Source of the DNA: Neocallimastix lanati (nom. inval.)
Taxonomy: Eukaryota; Neocallimastigomycota; Neocallimastigomycetes; Neocallimastigales; Neocallimastigaceae
Direction of reading: 5' to 3'
NCBI GenBank assembly: GCA_016946835.1
Contig: JACVTC010000158.1
Coordinates: 64,001 to 128,000, forward strand
DNA length: 64,000 nucleotides
In this document: one piece after another, positions 1 to 11,161 of the stretch
Position numbering within the stretch: the first letter of the stretch is position 1
How the letters are laid out: every line of letters begins with the position of its first letter
The notes under the pieces: generated by a model
What the model saw: only the letters and a program-made list of their open reading frames with translations
What the model was told of the DNA's origin: nothing
Database searches by the model: none
Made by a program: the position numbers and the translations under genes

Positions 1-221
1 TTATAAATTATCAGCTAATTGAAATAATAAAATATAAATAATATTTTTAAGTAATTAATACATTACAACAAATTTGTTTACATTATTTTTCAATATATTA
101 ATTTGGATAAATTAATATATTTTTTACATGTTAATAAATATTGAAATATAAATGAAATATAAATTAATTAAATAAGAAGATAGATTATTTTATAAGAAAT
201 AAATCTATATTCTTACAATAA
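1..221. other. Left flank of gypsy element, nothing recognised
   Basis: AT-rich sequence with no open frame or motif I recognise. The last four bases before the LTR (ATAA) also precede the right LTR, but no 5-bp target duplication matches the sequence after 6529. Confidence 0.5.
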
Positions 222-629
222 TGTCTTAGTTGTTAGTAACTAAGACTTTAGTTCGAACTTCTCAAGTTCGAAACCTTTATTTTTCCAAAAAATATATTTT
301 ATTATTATTTTTATTTTATTTTTATTTTTATTAAGAAAAATAGCTTGATTGGTTATTTTTAATTCATTAAAATTTCTTTATTTTATTTATCAAAATTTTT
401 ATATAAATAGGAGTAGATTTTCCTCTAAAAATATTTTATACTTTGAGTTTTTATTAATAAAATAAAATTATTATTAAACATTAACTTATTAAGTTAATTA
501 ATGTGTTTTTGATAATAAATTTATAATTAATAAAATAAATATAAATAAAAATATTTTACTTATTTTATTTTATTTTAAAGGTTTTAAGTGTTTATTTTTA
601 AATTTATTGTCAAGAGCCATTTCATGACA
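222..629 (+). repeat. Left LTR of gypsy element
   Basis: It starts TGTC and ends GACA, a perfect 4-bp inverted end. It aligns without gaps to 6122-6529 at an offset of 5,900 with two substitutions. The first 55 bases form two back-to-back hairpins (GTCTTAGTT/AACTAAGAC, then GTTCGAACTT/AAGTTCGAA). A TATAAATA lies at 402-409 and an AATAAA near 457-462, placing U3, R and U5 in the usual order. Confidence 0.95.
402..409 (+). promoter_or_regulatory. TATA box of gypsy LTR
   Basis: TATAAATA in the left LTR, repeated at 6302-6309 in the right LTR. Transcription would be expected to start roughly 30-40 bases downstream, close to 445, where the putative self-primer begins. The function is inferred from sequence and spacing only. 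Confidence 0.6.
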
Positions 630-639
630 ATAAAAACTC
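629..639 (+). promoter_or_regulatory. Putative self-priming primer-binding site
   Basis: AATAAAAACTC spans the end of the left LTR and is the exact reverse complement of GAGTTTTTATT at 445-455 in the LTR. No TGG, the usual complement of a tRNA CCA end, follows the LTR. In Tf1/sushi elements the first 11 bases of the mRNA fold back onto an 11-base PBS next to the LTR and are cut to form the primer. The length and location here fit that scheme. The match is seen; the mechanism is inferred. Confidence 0.65.
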
Positions 640-858
640 CTAAAAATAAAAAACTTAATACCTTAGTGTTTAAAATTTTTAAGTATTCTTTTTAAGAAAA
701 ATAAGTCAGTAGCAAACAATAAATGTTTGTAAATTAAGGCGTTTTTCAAAAAGAGAATATAAAGATAAGTCAGTAGCTTTGTGCGAAGAAAGGCGTCTTT
801 ACTAATTAAAAATTTTAATCATTGCGTTTCTTAATAATATTTCTAATAAAACATTTTT

Positions 859-904
<46 letters not shown>

Positions 905-1508
905 GAGTAAAATTTTTTAAGAAAATATTCAGAAATAATTGAATTAGTATTGACTTAGAAGCAGGTTCTAATTCAAATACAAGAAGTGAAGAAATTTCCG
1001 GAGTAAGTTTATCTTGTACAATAATTGGGTTGGCAAGCTCTGAACTACTTTGAAAATTTTATTTTTTTTTAAAGTACTCGAGGTGCGCTCAAGTACACAA
1101 GTCGTAATAGACGAGTGACTTGACAAATAAGCGCATACTATTTCTTCACCTTTTGAATTAAACCTGGAAAATTTCAGGAAATGCTTTTATTTCTAACTTA
1201 TTTTTGAACGCTTAAAATTTCTTAAAATTAAATTTATTCTTATTAGATTTTTATTTTTTTTCTTTTTCTAATTTCTTTCTGGAACGAATTCTAATAAAAC
1301 AATTTTTTTTTTCTTTTAATTTCCTATAAATTTTTATTATTTCTTTTTTCGTTCCAATAACACAAATAACAAAAATTTAATTAATTATTTTTTTTAACAA
1401 TACTAATATTTTTCAAAAAAATAAAAACTTCGTCAATCAAAATTCTTTCCATTACTTTTAATTACAATTATATCATTTCTTTATATTCTTTACAAATTAC
1501 AAATAAAT
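630..1508 (+). other. Gypsy 5' leader with structured RNA motifs
   Basis: This 880-base leader has no gene. A motif of the form ATAAGTCAGTAG...AAGGCGT occurs twice (about 699-742 and 755-799), each enclosing a short hairpin. An AAT repeat lies at about 865-903. Positions 962-995 and 1140-1165 are long complementary arms enclosing two further hairpins, around 1073-1098 and 1099-1125. These may serve packaging or reverse transcription, but that is a guess. Confidence 0.6.
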
Positions 1509-3851
1509 ATGGAGGAACACAATATTTTTGAAAATGCTACCTTAAAAGATGGCTTTGCCGGTGACAGAAGATATTTGAAAGGTTTCCTAGCTAAAATTGA
1601 TCTTATATTTGCTCTCTATCCAGATCAATACCTCGAAGATGAAAAGAAAGTAATTTATATAATCTCCCGATTGTATGGAAACGCAATGAATTGGGCAGCT
1701 ACCTTGATCGAGAATAATGACCCATGTCTACATAACTACGAAGCCTTTGTAGGAAGATTAAAGGCTTTTTATGGGAGTAATGACGAATCCTATGTAGCCA
1801 ACCAAATGCTAAGAAGAATTAAACAAAAAAACATAGGAGGAGTCAGTGGATACATATTAGAATTTAACAAGTATGCCGATGTATCCACATGGAACGAAGA
1901 AGCAAAAATGGACGCTTTTATGGCCGGTTTAAATGATAATGTTGCCTCTCGTATTCTTGAAATGTTTCCTGGCCCAAAAACTTTATTCGCCATTCAAACA
2001 ATTGCTTCCAGAATTGATTCTCGTTTATATGTTCAAAGACAATTTTCAAACCAAAGGCATTTCAATAACGAAAATCAAAGATTTAATAAAGCTCATTCAC
2101 AAAAAAGAAATAAGTCTAAATTCAGCTTTCATAAGCCTCTTTCTAAACAAGAAAAGGAAAGAAGAAAAAGGGAAAATCTCTGTGTTTATTGCGGCTCTCC
2201 AGACCACAGTTTAAAAGATTGTACAAAGAAGAATAAAAATAAAGAAAATATTTCCATGGTATCTATTCCTGCCAAGGCCTCAAATTTAAACAATTCCTCT
2301 CAAGAACATCTTGCTACAGAATTTAAATTATCTTTCGAACTAACGCCAAAGATTCTTATAGATTCCGGTTCTAAGCTCAATCTCATTGATGTCGACTACT
2401 GCAATGACCATAATTTACCTTATCATGATGATGGTCAATTACCAAAAATCATTGGTATTGGTGGTAGTCAATCTATCTTCGATATAACTCCACCTCTTAA
2501 TCTTCGTTATAAGGATCATCTTTGTAGAACCCAATTTTATGTTACAGATTTACCTGCTTATCCTTGTATTTTAGGTCTCGATTGGCTCAAAGAACACAAC
2601 CCTCATATTGATTTTGCTACAAATACTTTATCTTTTGTTTCTAATCACTGTCTTACTTATTGTGTCTCTTTACCAAATAATGTTCCAGAATTCCCAGAAG
2701 AACCTTCCGCTTTTCCTATTATCGAAAATAATTCTCGCCGTAATACTACTAACAATAAAAGTCACAATTCTACTTCCTCTCATAACAATTTAAATTTACA
2801 AAACACTTCTCCTTGTACTTCTTTTATGGTTATAACCGATGAATCCAATTGTAAATCAAAAAGTATCCCTAACAATTCTAATTCTTTAATTTCTAATTCA
2901 CTTTCTGTTTCTTGTGATACTTCCAAAAATTCTATTTCAAAGCTTAATTCTTCTCTTAATCCTATTTCATATTCTGAATTAAAATCTAAACTTCCTAAAG
3001 TATTAATGGAATTTTTAGACGTTTTTAGTGAATCTTCTGCCAACGAACTTCCGCCTCATCGTCAATATGATTGTCAAATAAATATTATAGCTAACGGAAA
3101 GCTTCATTATGGACCTATCTATCCTTTAACAGATAAGGAAATAAAAGCTTTAGAGAAATATATCAAGGAAAACCTTAAGAAAGGATTTATTCGTAAATCC
3201 AAATCCCCTGCCGGTGCTTCAATATTCTTTGTCCTTAAAAAGAATGGTGAACTCCGATTAGTAGTTGACTACCGCTCTCTCAATGAAATCACAATTCGAG
3301 ATTCCTATCCTCTTCCACTAATTCAAGATATGCTTGAGCATTTGGGGAAAGCAAAAATCTTTTCTAAATTAGATCTTCGCTCGGCATATAATCTTATTCG
3401 AATTAAGGAAGGCGACGAATACAAGACCGCTTTTACTTGTATTTTTGGACAATTTGAATACACCGTAATGCCATTTGGGCTAAAGAACGCTCCTGCCGTT
3501 TTCCAACATTTCATTAATGATGTTCTTGAAGATGTTATTGGAAAATTTGCATATGCCTACATCGATGACATCATTATCTTCTCTAAAGATTACAATTCTC
3601 ATGTTAAGCATGTCAAGGAAATTTTAACTCGCCTCAGAAAAGCTAAACTATATGCTAAACTCGAAAAATGCGAATTTTTCGTTCCTTACATCGATTTCCT
3701 TGGGCACCGTATCTCCTCTGAAGGCATTTTATATGGACCCCAAAAAGGTCGACTCCATCTTAAATTGGCCCGTTCCTACTTGTGTAAAAGACGTTCAATC
3801 TTTTCTCGGTCTAGCAAATTTTTACAGACGTTTTATTCCAGGTTTTGCTAA
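1509..3851 (+). pseudogene. Gypsy Gag-protease-RT, frameshifted at its end
   Basis: This is the 5' part of a fused Gag-Pol frame, starting at the first ATG after the leader. Gag fills roughly residues 1-245 and ends in a CX2CX4HX4C zinc knuckle at 225-238. An aspartic protease follows, with D-S-G at 285-287 and the ILGLDWL flap-side motif near 350. Reverse transcriptase spans about 530-740 and has YIDD at 684-687. The frame is lost near 3726-3732 within a short T run: downstream of it the RT-connection motif MDPKKV is read in the next frame, and this frame runs on as nonsense to 3851. Gag and Pol are not separated by a recoding site, as in Tf1-like chromoviruses. Confidence 0.93.
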
Positions 3852-5886
3852 ACTTGCTCATCCTCTCCATCATCTTTTAAGAAAGAATGTTAAGTTTTCA
3901 TGGTCTCCTGATGCCCAAGCTGCTTTTGACTCTCTTAAATTAAAGTTTACCTCATCACCAGTTCTTATTTATCCTAATAGAGAACTTCCTTTCATAGTTG
4001 AAACTGATTCTAGTAACTTTGCTATTGGTGCTGTCCTATCACAGAAATCTCCAAACGACAATCATTTACACCCAGTCGCTTTCTTTTCTAGATCACTTAC
4101 AGGTGCAGAACGCAACTACCCAATTTACGACAAAGAACTTTTGGCTATTGTTTCCGCTTTAGAAAATTGGCGCCATCTTCTTAAAGGTTCTGACATTCCT
4201 TTCATTATTTTCTCCGATCATCGTAACCTTTTATTTCAAAAGAAACCTGAAAAAATGACTCAAAGACTTGTTCGATGGTCTTTATTTCTTTCAGAATTCA
4301 ATTTTAAAATCCTGTATCGTTCCGGTTCCTCTAATGGTAAACCTGATGCTCTTTCTCGCCGTCCTGATTATGTTAACTCTACTAATGATTCAGATATTCC
4401 CTTTACCGTCCTTCGTCCAGAAAATTTTTGTGCTCTTGTTTGTTCAATCTCGTCTCTTAACAATGAAATTCTAACTGGTTATAAATCTGACTCCTTTTAT
4501 CAAGACGTATGTACTTATCTTGATAATAAAAAACCACTTATCCCCCATAGCCAAATTGATAAATTTTCTCTTAACAATGGCTTTCTTCTTTTCAATAGCC
4601 GTATTTATGTTCCACCAAGCTGCCGTACACAAATTATGAAAATATGCCATGATTCTCCTACTGCAGGTCATTATGGTATTAAAAAAACTATTTCTCTTAC
4701 TTTTCGTGATTTTTGGTGGCCTTCTTTATCCTCTGATATCAAGAAGTATGTTCGATCCTGCGATATCTGTTGTCGCTCTAAAACTTCACGCCAAAAACCT
4801 TATGGTTTTCTGAACCCTCTTGAAATTAGTGAACGTCCTTGGTCTTCCATTTCAATGGACTTTATTACCGATTTACCCGACTCCGATGGCTTTACATGCA
4901 TTCTCGTTATCGTGGATAGATTAACTAAAATGTTCCATCTTATCCCTTTTCATGGTCTCCCTTCCGCTATTGACAATGCTTCTGCCTTCATTGATCATAT
5001 ATTTAGACTTCATGGCCTTCCCGAAGAAATTATTTCCGACAGAGGTTCCCAGTTTACTTCAAAATTTTGGAAAGCTGTTTGCCAATCTCTTAACATTGAT
5101 CTCAAACTTTCATCTCCATATCATCATCAATCCAATGGCCAGACGGAGAGAGTGAACTCCGTTGTAGAACAATATCTAAGATGTTTTTCAAATTATAAGG
5201 GTTCTGATTGGAAAAACTACCTAAGCTTTGCCGAATTTAGCTATAACAACGCTGTTCAAGAATCTACGGGTTTTTCTCCTTTCTTCCTTAACTATGGTTT
5301 TCACCCAAAACATTCACCTTTAATTCCTGAGCAAATTAATGTACCTCGTGCTGTAGAATTTACCAAAGATTTTCAAGATTTAATAAAGAAATTAAAAGAA
5401 AACTTGAAAATGGCCATAGAAACCCAGAAGAAACAGGCCGACAAGTATAGATGTAAACCTCCTAAATTTAAAAAGGGTGATAAAGTTTGGCTTGATAGTT
5501 CCTTAATCATTCATAAGGGAAATAAAAAGTTCAAACCAAGAAAACTAGGTCCATATAAAATATTGGAAAAAGTAACTGAAGTCTCTTATAAATTAGATTT
5601 ACCTAAATCTCTAAGAATTCACCCAATCGTACATGTATCAAGCTTGGAGCCTTATTGCGAAGACAACTTTAACAGAATAACACCAGCTCCACCTCCTATT
5701 ATAATCAATGATGAAGTAGAATACGAGGTAGAAGAAATTTTAGACAAAAGAAAACATTATGGTAAAATACAATACTTAATTAAGTGGAAAGGTTACCCTC
5801 TTTCTGAAGCATCTTGGGAACCAAAAGAAAATTTAAATTGTGATGAAATTTTAAGAAATTTTAACAAAAAATTTATCAATAAATAA
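3733..5886 (+). pseudogene. Gypsy RT end, RNase H, integrase, chromodomain
   Basis: This is the 3' part of Pol in the second frame. It opens with the RT connection ([13 protein letters not shown]). RNase H follows, with [28 protein letters not shown] and the KPDALSR end. Integrase has an HHCC zinc site ([10 protein letters not shown]...CDICC), then catalytic D, D and E in [16 protein letters not shown] and GQTERVN. The last 55 or so residues are a chromodomain ([29 protein letters not shown]). Chromodomains of such integrases bind modified histones and bias integration. Apart from the single upstream shift the frame is clean, so the break is recent or a sequencing indel. Confidence 0.93.
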
Positions 5887-6121
5887 TAACTAAATAATAC
5901 TTATTTTTACTCTCATTTTATTGTTATAATATTTTTATCAATATCAATATAAATATCAAAATTTTATTATAAAAATAAAAAATAATAAAAATAAAAATGT
6001 ATGATTTTAATGTATTTAGAATTTTCTAGTTTTATATAGTTAAATTTTATTTTTTTTTTGATTCGTCTGGTATCCGAATCCTGAAGGAGGACCATGTAAC
6101 GAATCATAAAAATTAGCATAA
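5887..6121 (+). other. Gypsy 3' UTR with displaced polypurine tract
   Basis: This 235-base tail lies between the Pol stop and the right LTR. The only purine tract is GAAGGAGGA at 6083-6091, about 30 bases upstream of the LTR rather than next to it. GATTCG/CGAATC inverted copies flank it at 6060, 6075 and 6100, so it could be folded close to the LTR start. Confidence 0.55.
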
Positions 6122-6529
6122 TGTCTTAGTTGTTAGTAACTAAGACTTTAGTTCGAACTTCTCAAGTTCGAAACCTTTATTTTTCCAAAAAATATATTTT
6201 ATTATTATTTTTATTTTATTTTTATTTTTATTAAGAAAAATAGCTTGATTGGTTATTTTTAATTCATTAAAATTTCTTTATTTTATTTATCAAAATTTTT
6301 ATATAAATAGGAGTAGATTTTCCTCTAAAAATATTTTATACTTTGAGTTTTTATTAATAAAATAAAATTATTATTAAATATTAACTTATTAAGTTAATTA
6401 ATGTGTTTTTGATAATAAATTTATAATTAATAAAATAAATATAAATAAAAATATTTTACTTATTTTATTTTATTTTAAAGGTTTTAAGTGTTTATTTTTA
6501 AATTTATTGTCAAGAACCATTTCATGACA
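6122..6529 (+). repeat. Right LTR of gypsy element
   Basis: The 408-bp partner of 222-629, with the same TGTC/GACA ends, hairpins and TATA box. It differs at 6379 (T for C) and 6516 (A for G). Confidence 0.95.
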
Positions 6530-7547
6530 CATACTTTATAATTTCTTTTATGTAAATCTATCTAAATAATTTAGCTTTAATATATTAAAAGTAAATGTTA
6601 TTCCCCCTAAAACTAACTTTTCTTTTTTACACCTAAAATTAATTCTAATTTTGGATGAATCTCTATCATCTCAATAATTATTATTTATGGTTTAATATAC
6701 CATTTATATGATGGAAACCTTTTTCTTGAAGGGTGATATTATACCATCTTTATTTGTGTGAATACCTCTTATATATTGGGTTTTACATCACTTTCAATTA
6801 TAATCCGCTTTGTAGATTAGCACTAACTTTTATATTTATTTCGCTTTGTAGTTTTAGCGATAACTTTTATATAATATTAAGTATTTTACGGTGTATAATC
6901 TTGATAGTTTCAGGAAAATTATAGTTTCTCTTTTTATATTTAGCATTGTTATTTTCAATATTCTTAAATAATTGAAATCATATATTTAATTTCTTTTATT
7001 ATTTTCCTTACTTTATATATTTAACTTTATGTTGTTTATTTAGAGTTTCATTAATTTGAGTCTCATTAAAATTTCTATTTTCCTTTAACTCAATGTTTCT
7101 TTATCTCAATATTTTTGCTAATGTAAATTCGCAGAATTGTAGTTCCTTTGACTTCGTAAGTATTGATTAGCGCGTTTTCATATTTAGTTTCACATGTTAT
7201 TAGAAATTTCAAAACTCTTCACTTACTTCTTTATACTTCCTTACTACTTCCCCCTAAAATCCAAATATTTAATTTCAATTAAATTTTGGATTTTCAAAAT
7301 CACATAGATTAAATGTAGAATTTAGATATTCTAAAAATCAAATACAAATTGAAATATTTATTGAAGGAATTTCATATTTAATAACTCATAGGTTATATTA
7401 TAATATCTTAAATACGGCAAATTTGCAATCATTAATTTGAATGAATACTCTTCGGTTATTACATCATTCTTTGTATGTGGCAACACTTTGGTTTACTCTT
7501 AGGTTTTACGCCAATAAATTAATATAGATATAGATAACTCATATGGA
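6530..7547. other. Copia-A 3' untranslated region, no 3' LTR found
   Basis: About 1 kb with no long frame, read as the 3' side of copia-A on the minus strand. Two purine tracts (minus strand TTTTAGGGGGAA) occur, near 6602-6608 and 7249-7257. Either could be the polypurine tract, but I find no copy of the 5' LTR (12374-12586) to the left of them. Short motifs such as GGTTTTACGCC, GGTTTTACATC and GGTTTACATT recur loosely. The adjoining gypsy insertion or a deletion may have removed the 3' LTR. Confidence 0.45.
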
Positions 7548-8321
7548 TTACTCTTTTGTTTTAAGTCTATATTTTGTGACAACTCTAAGGTTTACATTAT
7601 TATGTTTCTTAAGTAAAGGTCCATTGAGATATTTTGTTAGGCCGTCCGCTAAATTATTTTCAGATTTTATATATTCTAATTTAATTTTCTTTTCGCTTAC
7701 TAATTCTCTTACCTTATGATATCTTAAGCTTATATGTCTTGATTTTATATTTATTGTTTCATTCTCACTATTGTATATTGCAGCTTTATTGTCTATTCTA
7801 ATTTTAATTGTCCCTGTATTTATATTTAATTCTTCTAAGAAATTTTTTAACCACATACATTTCGAAGCACATTCATTTAGACTATAGTATTCACTTTCAG
7901 CAATTGATATCGATACACAATGTTGAAGCTTTGAATACCATGAAATAGGTGTATTTCCCATATTGATTATGAATCCAGTAGTGGATCTTTTATTTTTTTC
8001 ATCACCGCCTAAGTCTGCATCTACATAAACATTTAAATTTATATTATTAGTAAATCTTAGTCCATAATAATTTGTTCCCTTTAAATATCTAAATATTTTC
8101 AAAACATTTATCCAATCTTCATATGTTGGATCCTTATTTTTTCTTGACGTCTTACTAGTAGCGAATAAAATATCCGGTCTCGTACCCATTGCTAAATAAA
8201 GTAAGCTACCCACAGCTTGCATATATTTTTTTGAATTAAATTTTCTTTTTCTTAATTCTTCATTTTGAATAAAAGTTAAACTTGATATTTGGTTATATTT
8301 TCCAATTTCGAATTTTTCCAA
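7548..8321 (-). pseudogene. Copia-A RT end and RNase H
   Basis: A 257-codon frame. It begins in the RT connection (SAVGSLLYLAMGTRPDI, IFRYLKGTNYYGL) and holds the copia RNase H signature: VYVDADLGGD, RSTTGFI, ISIAESEYYSL, RIDNKAA and NLADGLTK. The acidic residues expected for RNase H are visible. Upstream it is out of frame with the RT frame ending at 8358, so it cannot be expressed as part of Pol from this copy. Confidence 0.88.
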
Positions 8322-8357
8322 AATTTTATTTAAGTATTGTAATTGATGTATTATGTA

Positions 8358-9824
8358 TCAGTGTTTTGTCTTGATAAATTTTATTCCTATTATGAAATCC
8401 ACAGGTCCAATGTCACTAAGGTCAAATATTTTTTTAATTTCTGTTTTAATATAATTTATTTCATTTTTCTTTCCTGATATTATAATATCGTCAACATATA
8501 TAGCTATAATAAATGAGATATTATTTTTATTATCCTTTCTATAATAGACACATGGTTCACTTTTAGATCTAACAAAATTTAAGTTTAACAATGTATTATT
8601 TATTTTATTATTCCACATCCTTCCGGCTTGTTTTAGACCATAAATCGCTTTGTTTAATTTCCAAAAACCAGTATTTTCAAAACCGTCAGGAATTTCCATA
8701 TATAATTCTTCATCAAATTCAGCATTAAGATATGCTTCTTTAATATCCAATTGGTACATTTCAAAATTGAAAAAAGTTGAAAGATTAGTAATGATTCTCA
8801 GTGAATCTTGTTTTAACGTGGGCGAAAAAGTTTCTTCATAATCTACTCCATAAACTTGAGAAAATCCACGAGCCACTAATCTTGCTTTATATTTTATTAT
8901 TTTTCCTCTATCATCTCTTTTGTAGCTAAAAACCCATCTACTAGAAATTAGATTCTTTTCATTAGGAATATTTGAAACAATTGTATATACATTTTTATTC
9001 TTCATATTATTTAATTCTTCTTCTACTGATTTCAGCCATTCTTTTTCATCCGGTCTTCCGAATATATCTTTAAAGCTTAGTGGCGGATCTAATTCTTGAT
9101 TTTCTTCAAACTTGCTTAAATTCATGTTGTTTGTTATTTTGAATATTATATACAATTTTTCTGTTTCATCAATAAATTTTCTTTTAGGGACATAATTATT
9201 TTCATCTTTATTGAAATTAGAAATATCAGTATTACTTTTAATGATGTTATTTGTATCATTTGTTGAATAATTCAACTGTTTATCAATAATGTTATTAATT
9301 TCATGTGTATTATTTTGATTATTATCATTGATACTATTAATTTTATTAAACTTATTATTTTTGTTATTATTTTCATTGTAATTATTTTCATTGTTATTAT
9401 TCTCATTGTCATTTGTAAAGTAATCTACATTTTTGTTTTCAACACCATTATTAACTTGTTTATAACTATTATCATTATTATTATTATTGTCACTTTTAGT
9501 TGCATTAGAATTAGTTGAATTCGTAGTTTGATTAATATTGTTATTTGAATTTTCTTTATTATTATCATAAGCATTATCATTATCATTGTTATCATTATTA
9601 ATGTTATTAAAATCTTTGATATCATTATTACCATCTTCGTTAACAAGTATATCTTCTCCCTCGATTTCATAATAAGGAGTAAAATTTATAAATTCAGGAA
9701 GAGATTTTGGAGATGCACAATTGCCAGGAATGTTTTCAAAAGAAGACAACAGATCGAGAAAGAATAATTTTATTATTATTAACATCATAAATCCTATAAG
9801 CAGAAGGGTTAGAATCATAGCCAA
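8358..9824 (-). pseudogene. Copia-A integrase tail, Asn-rich linker and RT
   Basis: A 488-codon frame. The first 28 or so residues are an out-of-frame reading of the integrase C-terminal region. True homology starts at ENIPGNCASP, which is shared with copia-C. A long Asn-rich linker follows (about 66-215), then reverse transcriptase with SSRWVFSYK, KARLVARGFSQ, QLDIKEAYLN, AIYGLKQAGRMW and the catalytic YVDD near 443-446. The ATG assigned to the frame is therefore not a real start. Asn-rich linkers are common in proteins of AT-rich genomes. Confidence 0.88.
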
Positions 9825-9893
9825 GAAAAATATCAGGGAGAGCTGAATTTAAAAGCTTTTTACGAAATTGCTTGGGAACGTAAAAAAAACTTT

Positions 9894-10443
9894 TCAACCA
9901 AAAACACGAAAATTCAAAAAGTCAACCTTTTTGTTATATAACAATTCATAAGGAAGAGAATTGTTAATACCATTATGAGGGATACTATTGTGAATATAAT
10001 TAATAGCGTCAATAGCATCCTCCCAAAAGACATGGTTAAGTTTAGCCTCCTCTAAAATAGCACGAGCAATTGGAATTAAGGTACCGTGGAGCCTTTCAAT
10101 TCTGCCGTTTTGTTGAGGTGAATAAGGAATGGTAAATTCATGACAAATACCATTATTGTTACAAAAATCTACGAAATAATTATTAGTAAATTCAGTTCCA
10201 TTATCCGTTCGGAGAAATTTGATAGTGGTGTTGAAAGTATTTTTAATTTTTATTATACCATAAAATAAATTTATTGAACACCTCACTTTTTGATTTAAGA
10301 AAAATTATCCACCCGAATCTAGAATAATCATCTAAACACTTATTACCATATAGAGATTCATCATTTATTGATACAGTATCCATATGTATTCTTTCGAATG
10401 GCTCACTAGCTCTATTGTCGTTATGTTTGAACGAGAAATATTT
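9894..10443 (-). pseudogene. Copia-A integrase core, broken
   Basis: The frame 10286-9894 holds the second and third catalytic residues of the DDE integrase in LRTDNGTEF and NGRIERLHG. The stretch 10287-10443, on the other side of a frameshift, still encodes the region around the first aspartate in pieces. By analogy with copia-C this was one continuous domain. Confidence 0.85.
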
Positions 10444-11139
10444 TTAATTTTGTCTTAACGAATATTTTTCACATTGTTTCTTGGTATTTATTTTCCTTAG
10501 AATATTTCTGAGATGATTAATATTGAAATGACCAAGACGTTTATGCCACAGGTAAAGACTTTCACTATCTGTGTCAGCAATGTAATTACATATCCCATTG
10601 TTACTTGGAAATATAATTTTCTCCCTTAATGTCCAAATAGTATACGTCTTAGTATTATTTGAACATACAGTACATACTTTATTATTGTTTTTATTATAGA
10701 TTGAGACGTGGTTCTTGTTATCATTATTGAAAAATATAATTTTAAAATGACTGTCAGTTAAACAATCAACTGACATTAAATTTCTTTTAAATTCTGGGAC
10801 AAATAGAACATTTTTTAATGTGATTTTATTATCATTAATATATCCACAAAATTCACCGATATACTTCGAATTAATAAAATCTCCATTTGCAAAGAAAATT
10901 TTCTTTTTGAAAGGTTTTTTATTTTCCAAAAGATCCAAATCACCAGTCATATGATAAGTAGTACCAGAATCCAAAGTCCATGGAAAGATTTTCACATTGG
11001 TTTTATTATCTTCGTTTATGTTTTTTTCTTTTATATTTAAATTATTGGTAAAATAGTCTTTATTATTGAAGGGAAGTATTGAGGAATTACTATTTGATTC
11101 AAAGTATGAATCATTATAGTCTTCAAAAAATTGGTTCAT
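10444..11139 (-). pseudogene. Copia-A protease and pre-integrase region
   Basis: A 231-codon frame with the protease motif WTLDSGTTYHMTGD (catalytic D in DSG) and the pre-integrase motif LWHKRLGHFNINHL, half of the HHCC zinc site. It is lost just where the CX2C half should follow (KKQCEKYSLRQN against CKICAKSKLRN in copia-C). The frame is open upstream of its first ATG back through 11185, where it overlaps the end of gag in the +1 frame, so pol was probably entered by frameshifting rather than at this ATG. Confidence 0.87.
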
Positions 11140-11161
11140 ATGATCGTCTTTATATTCCTTC

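Larger units (their letters stand above)
222..6529 (+). mobile_element. Ty3/gypsy chromovirus, nearly intact, one frameshift
   Basis: A full-length LTR retrotransposon: two 408-bp LTRs, an 880-bp leader, one long Gag-Pol frame ending in a chromodomain, and a short 3' UTR. The domain order Gag, protease, RT, RNase H, integrase, chromodomain is that of Ty3/gypsy chromoviruses. The LTRs differ at only two positions (479/6379 and 616/6516), so the insertion is young. A single-base shift near 3726-3732 splits Pol. The five bases on each side (AATAA and CATAC) do not match, so no target duplication is visible. The 11 bases at the left LTR/internal junction are complementary to the LTR near its expected transcription start, as in self-priming Tf1-type elements. 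Confidence 0.95.
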
